The notes beneath the pieces were generated by a model, which was not told where the DNA came from, ran no database searches, and saw only the letters and a program-made list of their open reading frames with translations. Source: Flavobacteriales bacterium (GTDB taxonomy: Bacteria > Bacteroidota > Bacteroidia > Flavobacteriales > UBA7430). Taken from it: 10,711 bases of DNA. The stretch covers positions 1-10,711 of the forward strand of contig JANXFM010000141.1 of assembly GCA_024959975.1 (NCBI GenBank), read 5' to 3'. Below, in pieces: positions 5,449-10,711 of the stretch (the first letter of the stretch is position 1; each line of letters opens with the position of its first letter). The translations under genes were made by a program, and so were the position numbers.

Positions 5449-6439
5449 TCAAATAGAATTTTTAAACCCTCAGTTTCTTTACCTTCTTTTTGTCATTCCA
5501 ATCATTTTGGTTTGGGAAATATTTCGAAATACAAAGAGGAATCCCACGATTTTATGGTCTTCCGGTTACATGATCGAAAAAAACCTGAATTGGAAGGTTA
5601 TTTTAAAATATGTTTTATGGGTAACCAGATCTCTGGCTTTATCGGCAATCATCGTAGCTTTAGCTCGACCACAAACCACAGAAGTTAGTACCGAAACTTT
5701 GAGTAAAGAAGGTATTGATATTGTTATTGCCATGGATGTTTCTACCAGTATGCTGGCAGAAGATTTTAAGCCCAATCGTTTACAAGCGGCAAAACAAGTA
5801 GCGCACGATTTTATTTCCGGAAGACATTCAGATCGTTTTGGCTTGGTTGTTTATGCCGGTGAGAGTTTTACGCAATGCCCGCTCACGACAGATCATAAGG
5901 TGGTTAAAAACCTTTTAAAAGATGTAAAAGACGGCCTTATTGAAGACGGTACTGCCATCGGTATGGGTTTGGCTACATCGGTATCCAGGCTAAAAGAAAG
6001 TAAAGCTGAAAGTAAAGTAATTATTCTTTTAACTGACGGTGAAAATAATTCAGGATTTATTGACCCGATGACGGCTGTGGAGATTGCTCAGGAGTCTGAA
6101 GTAAAGGTTTACACGATCGGGGTAGGGTCTTACGGCACAGCACCTTACCCAACACAAGATATGTGGGGCAGAGATACCTATGTTAATGTAGAAGTAAAAA
6201 TTGATGAAGAGCTACTCATCAATATTGCTGAAGCTACCGGAGGGATGTATTTTCGGGCAAACAGTAAGGATAAACTGGAGAAGATCTACGAACAAATAGA
6301 GCGCCTGGAAAAAACAGAATTGGAAGAGTTGAAGTTTTACAACCATGAAGAAAAGTTTGAATTTTTTGCTTTAATGGCTCTAATTTTATTGTTTTCAGAA
6401 TTTATACTTCAGTACACCCTTTTAAAAAGTATTGCATAA
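5441..6439 (+). CDS. batA: BatA, membrane-anchored vWA protein
   Basis: A 332-residue inner-membrane protein of the Bat (Bacteroides aerotolerance) family. Two N-terminal hydrophobic segments (about 11-27 and 57-76) and one at the C-terminus (about 307-328) flank a vWA domain. The metal site is complete: DVSTS (D99, S101, S103), Thr in EDGTAIG (T171), Asp in LLTDGEN (D199). After the vWA core, YPTQDMWGRDTYVNVEVKIDEELL and the ATGGMYFRA motif match the usual BatA arrangement. It starts inside the end of the upstream BatD-like gene (8-bp overlap), and its stop overlaps the batB start by one base, so translation is likely coupled. BatA and BatB are paralogues thought to form a complex with other Bat proteins. 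Reported Bat phenotypes concern oxygen or stress tolerance, but the mechanism is unknown. Confidence 0.94.
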   Translation: MFDQIEFLNPQFLYLLFVIPIILVWEIFRNTKRNPTILWSSGYMIEKNLNWKVILKYVLWVTRSLALSAIIVALARPQTTEVSTETLSKEGIDIVIAMDVSTSMLAEDFKPNRLQAAKQVAHDFISGRHSDRFGLVVYAGESFTQCPLTTDHKVVKNLLKDVKDGLIEDGTAIGMGLATSVSRLKESKAESKVIILLTDGENNSGFIDPMTAVEIAQESEVKVYTIGVGSYGTAPYPTQDMWGRDTYVNVEVKIDEELLINIAEATGGMYFRANSKDKLEKIYEQIERLEKTELEELKFYNHEEKFEFFALMALILLFSEFILQYTLLKSIA

Positions 6440-7467
6440 TGTTTGATCTGGGAAATCCACAATATCAGTATTTAATTGTTTTACCTGTACTTGTATGGGT
6501 GGCTTACATGGTTTATAAATCCTGGCGCAAAAAAAAGCAGGTAGAATTTGCAGACTCAGATTTATTCAAGCAAATAAATCCGAATCAATCAAAAAGAAAA
6601 CCTGTGATCAAACAAATTTTGCGGTTTTTAGGTTTAACGTTTTTAGTGATTGCATTGGTAAACCCTAAAATAGGTACACGCATAGAAACTGTTACAAGAA
6701 AGGGTGTGGATGTGGTTTTTGCTATTGATGTGTCTAAAAGTATGTTGGCTGAAGATATTTCACCGAGTAGAATACTTAAGGCAAAACAGATTCTGTCAAA
6801 AGCTATTGACGAACTCGTTAACGATCGTATTGGAATTATTGTTTATGCCGGTAAAGCCTATGCACAATTACCGCTTACAACCGATTATACGGCTGCTAAA
6901 ATGTTCTTAAGAACCATTGATACCGATATGGTTCCTACGCAGGGTACAGATATCGGGAATGCCGTTGAGATGGCCTTGAGTTATTTTGAAAGTGGCAAAG
7001 AGCAAAATCGTGTACTATTTATTCTTTCGGATGGAGAAAGTCACGAGGAGGGAGCCCTGGAAGCAAGTGAGCTAGCTTCTGAAAATGGAATTGTGATCCA
7101 TGCCATTGCATTGGGAACTTTGGAGGGAGGACCAATTCCTATCAAGCGTAATGGTGTCATAAAAGGATACAAAAAAGATAATCAGGATAAGGTCGTAGTT
7201 ACTAAAATGGATCCGGAGATGCTTCAGCAATTGGCAGTGAGTACAGAGGGAAGTTTTATGGATGGAACGAATACGAAAGAAACCATAGAATTTATAAAAA
7301 CTTCTTTGGCAAAAATGGAGCAGGTAGAATCTGAAACAGAGATGTACACAGATTATGAAGATCAATTTCAATGGTTTTTGGCTTTGGCCCTGTTCTTTTT
7401 TATACTTGATTTTATCGTGCCAAATCGGAAAACTCTTTGGCTTAGAAAAATAAAACTTTTTGGATAA
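6439..7467 (+). CDS. batB: BatB, membrane-anchored vWA protein
   Basis: A 342-residue paralogue of the preceding BatA with the same layout: membrane segments at about 9-26 and 60-74, a vWA domain, and a C-terminal membrane segment at about 311-329. The metal site is intact: DVSKS (D97, S99, S101), Thr in QGTDIGN (T170) and Asp in LSDGESHEEG (D198). A basic loop after the domain (PIPIKRNGVIKGYKKDNQDK) is characteristic of BatB and distinguishes it from BatA. The start ATG shares a base with the batA stop (TAATG), and its own stop shares a base with the batC start in the same way. Expected to act with BatA and the TPR protein BatC at the inner membrane. Confidence 0.94.
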   Translation: MFDLGNPQYQYLIVLPVLVWVAYMVYKSWRKKKQVEFADSDLFKQINPNQSKRKPVIKQILRFLGLTFLVIALVNPKIGTRIETVTRKGVDVVFAIDVSKSMLAEDISPSRILKAKQILSKAIDELVNDRIGIIVYAGKAYAQLPLTTDYTAAKMFLRTIDTDMVPTQGTDIGNAVEMALSYFESGKEQNRVLFILSDGESHEEGALEASELASENGIVIHAIALGTLEGGPIPIKRNGVIKGYKKDNQDKVVVTKMDPEMLQQLAVSTEGSFMDGTNTKETIEFIKTSLAKMEQVESETEMYTDYEDQFQWFLALALFFFILDFIVPNRKTLWLRKIKLFG

Positions 7468-8303
7468 TGAGTTTAAAGAATAACATATTCATCGCATTTA
7501 CCATTTGCTTCTGTTTGTCAACTTTTGCTCAATCAGAGAGGAAAATGGCTCGAAAAGGAAATACCCAATATGAAACAGGGAATTTTATTGATGCGGAGAT
7601 CAATTACAAAAAAGCATTAGAGAAAAATGCTGAGCTGTTGGAAGCACAATTTAACTTGGGTGATGCATTGGTTAAACAGGAGCGATTTGATGAGGCTTTA
7701 GAGGCTTTTGAAAAAGTGAGTTCTTCTACCGAGGACCCAAATCTAAAAGCGAATGCTTTGCACAACAAAGGAAATGTCTTATTGTCTCAGCAAGACCTGG
7801 AGGGAGCTTTAGAAGCTTATAAAGACGCCTTAAGAATTGACCCCAAAGACCATGAAACCCGATACAATTACGCTTACGTAAAAAAACGCCTCGACCAGCA
7901 GCAACAAGAACAGGAGCAGAACGAAGATAATCAGGACGAGAACAAGGACGAGAAAGAGCAAAACGAGGAGAATAAAGATAAGGGTGATCAGAAGAATGAA
8001 GATTCTGAAGATCAGGACCAGAAGAACTCTGAGGATGAGGATAAAAAAGAAGATCAGCAGGATCAGGGAGAAAACAAAGAAGACGAATCCAAGCAAGATC
8101 AGCAGGATAAGGGGCAAACTGACGGGGAAGATACGGACGAAGAAAAAAAAGGCGAACAGCCTAAACCTCGTGAAAATAAGTTGAGTTCTGAAGAAGCACA
8201 AAGATTACTGGATGCCTTAAATCAACAAGAAGATAAAGTTCAGGATAAAATGAAAAAGCATAAATTGAAGGGCGCTAAAGTGAAAATTGAAAAAGACTGG
8301 TAA
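7467..8303 (+). CDS. batC: BatC, exported TPR protein with long acidic linker
   Basis: A 278-residue protein with a signal peptide (cleavage near FAQ, 20-22), then about three tetratricopeptide repeats: 28-56, 58-88 and 96-129, each with the small-residue and aromatic pattern typical of TPRs (for example GALEAYKDALRIDPKD). Residues 143-231 form a low-complexity stretch of only D, E, K, N, Q, S, T and G, without one hydrophobic residue. A conserved family-like tail follows (LSSEEAQRLLDALNQQE ... KVKIEKDW). TPR domains bind other proteins, so it probably scaffolds the periplasmic side of BatA/BatB. In some bacteria batB and batC are fused, consistent with the one-base overlap here. batD begins 9 bases downstream. 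Confidence 0.92.
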   Translation: MSLKNNIFIAFTICFCLSTFAQSERKMARKGNTQYETGNFIDAEINYKKALEKNAELLEAQFNLGDALVKQERFDEALEAFEKVSSSTEDPNLKANALHNKGNVLLSQQDLEGALEAYKDALRIDPKDHETRYNYAYVKKRLDQQQQEQEQNEDNQDENKDEKEQNEENKDKGDQKNEDSEDQDQKNSEDEDKKEDQQDQGENKEDESKQDQQDKGQTDGEDTDEEKKGEQPKPRENKLSSEEAQRLLDALNQQEDKVQDKMKKHKLKGAKVKIEKDW

Positions 8304-8312
8304 TTTTACGAG

Positions 8313-10055
8313 ATGAAAAAGAATTTACTTTTTTTAGTGTTTGTACTTCAGAGTTTTGTACTCGTTGCTCAAACTTCATTTACAGCGTCTGTCAACAAAA
8401 ATAAGGTGGGGGTAAATGAACAATTTAGTTTAACCTTTACGATAAACGATAATGGAGATCGTTTTACAGCACCTAATTTATCGAATTTTTCTGTTCTTGC
8501 AGGTCCTAGTACTTCATCGAGCACCACCATCATTAACGGTAAAGTAAGCAGGGAGAATTCGTACACGTATTATTTACGAGCAAAAAAAACAGGTATTTAC
8601 ACCATTGGCTCTGCGTACATTACTGTTAAAGGAAAAGAGTATCGTTCTACAAGTATTTCCATACAAGTACTTAAGTCTGCGCCAAATACCACTTCAAATC
8701 ATAGTCCTGAAGCTAAAGCGAAAGAAAATGTTTTCTTAGAATTGGAACTTAGTAATTCTAAGCCATACGTTGGAGAGCAGATCGTAGCAACATACAAGCT
8801 GTATTTTAGTCAGGAGATAAGATCGCCGGAATTACTTGAGAACCCCGATTTTACGGGTTTTTGGCATGAAGATTTTGATCTGGGTGAAAATTACCCGATC
8901 AATGAGGTTCGTAGAAACGGGAAGTCTTGGCAGGTAGCAACCCTAAAAAAACTGGTATTAATTCCACAACGATCCGGAAAGCTTACCATTGCTTCTATGG
9001 ACCTGGAAGTGCCGGTGGCCATTCCAACGAATCAGAGAGATTTTTTTGGTCGGCGTCGCTCAAGAATAATCAACATCGTCCGTTCTACGGGAGCCAAAAT
9101 AATACAGGTTAAAGAACTTCCTTCGAAAGGAAAACCAAGTAGTTTTAGTGGGGCAGTGGGTGAATTTAAATTTACAACAAAACTCAATCTCGATTCCATT
9201 CAAACCAATGAGTCAGCAACATTATCCATGCGCGTATCTGGTACAGGAAATTTGAGAATGATCGACTTGCCGAAATTTGATATTCCTAATGATGTTGAGG
9301 CCTATGAACCCAAGTACAAGGAAAGTGTAAAACTCCAAAAACAAGGCTTAACGGGTTTTAAAAGGGTAGAACACCTGTTAATTCCAAGAAACAGAGGGAC
9401 TTATAAGGTTAGCTCCGGTAGTTTCAATTATTTTAATCCGAAAACAAAAAAATATGTAACTGTAAACAGGCCTTCATACACTTTAACTGTAGAGGGTGAG
9501 GCAAATGGAGCTGCCGGGACGGTTGTGTTAAACAATATTACAAAAGAAGATGTTTCCTTTATTGGTAAGGACATTCTTTACATTAAAACTTCATTAAAGG
9601 ATTTAAAGAGTTCTAAAAAATTATTTTTTGGGTCTTATAGTTTTATTACACTATTGATTATTCCAATAGTATTGGTTTTTATTGCCCTTATCCTTGTTGT
9701 TTTATTTCGTAGATCTATCATTGATATCGAACAATGGAAGAAGGGTACAGCAAGTAAACAAGCAATAAAAATACTTCGATCAAAGGCTGTGAATACGCAT
9801 ACAAACATCGAACAGGCTTTGCAGACATTTTTTCATAAGAAATGGGGTCTTGACAGGGCTCAGTTTAATAAGGAAAGAATTGAAGAAATATTGAGCGATA
9901 ATCGTGTTGATGCTGATGTCATTGAGCGTGTAACTGAGATTCTTGAAGCATGTGAGATGGCGCGATTTACCAGCGTTCAGAGTAAAGAGGATACACAAGC
10001 ATCGTCACTACTGAGCAAGACAAAAAACATCATCGAGAAATTAGAAAATTATTAG
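8313..10055 (+). CDS. batD: BatD, single-pass membrane protein with Ig-like periplasmic region
   Basis: A 580-residue protein of the BatD / oxygen-tolerance family, at the usual family length. It has a signal peptide (VLVAQ, 16-20), the family opening (TASVNKNKVGVNEQFSLTFTI), the conserved FSVLAGPSTSSSTTIINGK and TYYLRAKKTGIYTIGSAYI segments, then more beta-sandwich-like sequence (PYVGEQIVATYKLYFS). One membrane helix follows at about 443-465, with a cytoplasmic helical tail containing ILEACEMARF. The large extracytoplasmic part probably binds partners in the periplasm. The ATG at 8313 gives the signal peptide and lies 9 bases after the batC stop. batE begins 3 bases after its stop. No catalytic motif is visible; a structural or adaptor role is inferred. 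Confidence 0.93.
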   Translation: MKKNLLFLVFVLQSFVLVAQTSFTASVNKNKVGVNEQFSLTFTINDNGDRFTAPNLSNFSVLAGPSTSSSTTIINGKVSRENSYTYYLRAKKTGIYTIGSAYITVKGKEYRSTSISIQVLKSAPNTTSNHSPEAKAKENVFLELELSNSKPYVGEQIVATYKLYFSQEIRSPELLENPDFTGFWHEDFDLGENYPINEVRRNGKSWQVATLKKLVLIPQRSGKLTIASMDLEVPVAIPTNQRDFFGRRRSRIINIVRSTGAKIIQVKELPSKGKPSSFSGAVGEFKFTTKLNLDSIQTNESATLSMRVSGTGNLRMIDLPKFDIPNDVEAYEPKYKESVKLQKQGLTGFKRVEHLLIPRNRGTYKVSSGSFNYFNPKTKKYVTVNRPSYTLTVEGEANGAAGTVVLNNITKEDVSFIGKDILYIKTSLKDLKSSKKLFFGSYSFITLLIIPIVLVFIALILVVLFRRSIIDIEQWKKGTASKQAIKILRSKAVNTHTNIEQALQTFFHKKWGLDRAQFNKERIEEILSDNRVDADVIERVTEILEACEMARFTSVQSKEDTQASSLLSKTKNIIEKLENY

Positions 10056-10058
10056 ACT

Positions 10059-10711
10059 ATGAGAACTTTAATTGTACTTCTATTTTTCAGTTCCGGTATA
10101 CTTGCGCAAGATGCGAGCACTCTTTTTAAGCAGGCTTCTGTGAGCTATGAACAAAAAGAGTACGAACAGGCGCTTATTGATTACAAAGAAATTCAGGATC
10201 TTGGTTTATACTCTTCTGATCTATATTACAATATGGCCAATTGTTATTACAAACTCCAGCAAAATGCTGAAGCGGTATTGTATTATGAAAAAGCATTGAA
10301 AATAAATCCTGCTGATGAGGATGCTCTTTTTAATTTAAAACTGGTTCAATTGCAATTGGTTGATAAGTTGGCGGAGGTGCCGCAAGCATTTTATCAAAAG
10401 TGGGCTGAAGGTTTAAAAAATATGCTTACTATCGATCAATGGGCGAAATTGGGTTTGGTATTTTTATTCATCTTCTGTGTGCTTTTTATAACATTTCTGT
10501 TCACTAAAACATACCATCTCAAAAAGAGATCTTTTGGGAGCTCTATCTACGCTCTTTTCGTGGCACTTTTTACTTTATCAATGGCCTATTACAGCCATAA
10601 AACAGCTAAGATAGAAGCTGTCTTAATGCAGACCAATGCTTATATCAAGAGTGCTCCATCTACTCAGAGTGAAGACTTGTTTATTTTACACGAAGGAACC
10701 AAAGTCCAATT
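10059..10711 (+). CDS. batE: BatE, TPR and SH3-like membrane protein (3' end outside window)
   Basis: An open reading frame of 217 codons runs to the window edge without a stop. It begins MRTLIVLLFFSSGILAQDAS, a signal peptide with cleavage near LAQ (15-17). TPR-like helices cover about 18-100 (SYEQKEYEQALIDYKEI, YYNMANCYYKL, AVLYYEKALKINPADEDAL). Two membrane helices follow, about 130-148 and 163-178. The last visible part (AYIKSAPSTQSEDLFILHEGT, 194 onward) looks like the start of a bacterial SH3-type domain. This TPR, two-helix, SH3 order is the standard BatE architecture. The ATG at 10059 lies 3 bases after the batD stop. Only the SH3 domain appears incomplete; perhaps 35-45 residues are missing, judging from the family. 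Confidence 0.9.
   Translation, partial: MRTLIVLLFFSSGILAQDASTLFKQASVSYEQKEYEQALIDYKEIQDLGLYSSDLYYNMANCYYKLQQNAEAVLYYEKALKINPADEDALFNLKLVQLQLVDKLAEVPQAFYQKWAEGLKNMLTIDQWAKLGLVFLFIFCVLFITFLFTKTYHLKKRSFGSSIYALFVALFTLSMAYYSHKTAKIEAVLMQTNAYIKSAPSTQSEDLFILHEGTKVQ

Noticed and set aside
7072..7371. Minus-strand 99-codon open frame inside batB
   Set aside because: Antisense to the conserved vWA domain; Cys/Phe/Ile-rich composition typical of shadow frames.
7984..8184. Plus-strand Arg/Lys-rich open frame inside batC
   Set aside because: It is a frame-shifted reading of the same low-complexity GA-rich stretch, with no start context and no independent support.
7830..8201. Minus-strand open frame of 123 codons that looks like a very hydrophobic membrane protein
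   Set aside because: It is the exact antisense of the BatC acidic linker. Complements of Glu, Asp, Lys and Gln codons read as Leu, Ile, Phe and Val, which explains both the open frame and the hydrophobicity.
2680..10711. A novel defence or toxin system built on MoxR plus vWA proteins
   Set aside because: MoxR-vWA pairs occur in some proposed defence or stress systems, but gene order and the BatA-BatE architectures match the known Bat operon closely.

Overview
The window looks like a chromosomal segment of a Bacteroidota bacterium, most likely a flavobacterium. It is AT-rich. Its secreted proteins have signal peptides ending in Ala-Gln. Genes mostly lack strong Shine-Dalgarno sequences, and the only promoter-like match is of the Bacteroidota type (TAnnTTTG). 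The dominant content is a Bat (Bacteroides aerotolerance) operon in its classical order.

Layout. Positions 5-577 hold a small gene resembling the flavobacterial DUF6913 family, broken by two compensating homopolymer frameshifts. It is followed by an intact dapA (528-1445, lysine/diaminopimelate synthesis) that ends at a strong hairpin terminator. Positions 1475-1671 hold intergenic repeats: two copies of a CCCTTCGAC/CTCAGGG element, one carrying a nested 19-bp insert, and a short 7-bp tandem repeat. A minus-strand gene (1672-2526) encodes a secreted protein that I cannot name with certainty. It has an HxHDWE motif resembling necrosis-inducing (NPP1/NLP) proteins, a calcium-loop-like segment and an Arg/Trp-rich C-terminal tail.

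From 2680 to the window end runs one tightly packed plus-strand operon: moxR, a DUF58 vWA gene, a small BatD-like membrane protein with a TTG start, batA, batB, batC, batD and the first 217 codons of batE. Gene junctions are 1-9 bp gaps or 1-8 bp overlaps, so the genes are almost certainly co-transcribed. By family knowledge the MoxR AAA+ ATPase works with the vWA proteins (DUF58, BatA, BatB) at the inner membrane. The TPR proteins BatC and BatE and the Ig-like BatD present protein-binding domains on the periplasmic side. The likely role is cell-envelope maintenance or stress tolerance, but the molecular function is unresolved.

The Bat operon is a known system, and I found no convincing wholly new one. 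The least explained parts are the minus-strand secreted protein, four TTAAC motifs spaced one helical turn apart upstream of moxR, the frameshifted DUF6913 gene, and the half-size BatD-like gene inside the operon.
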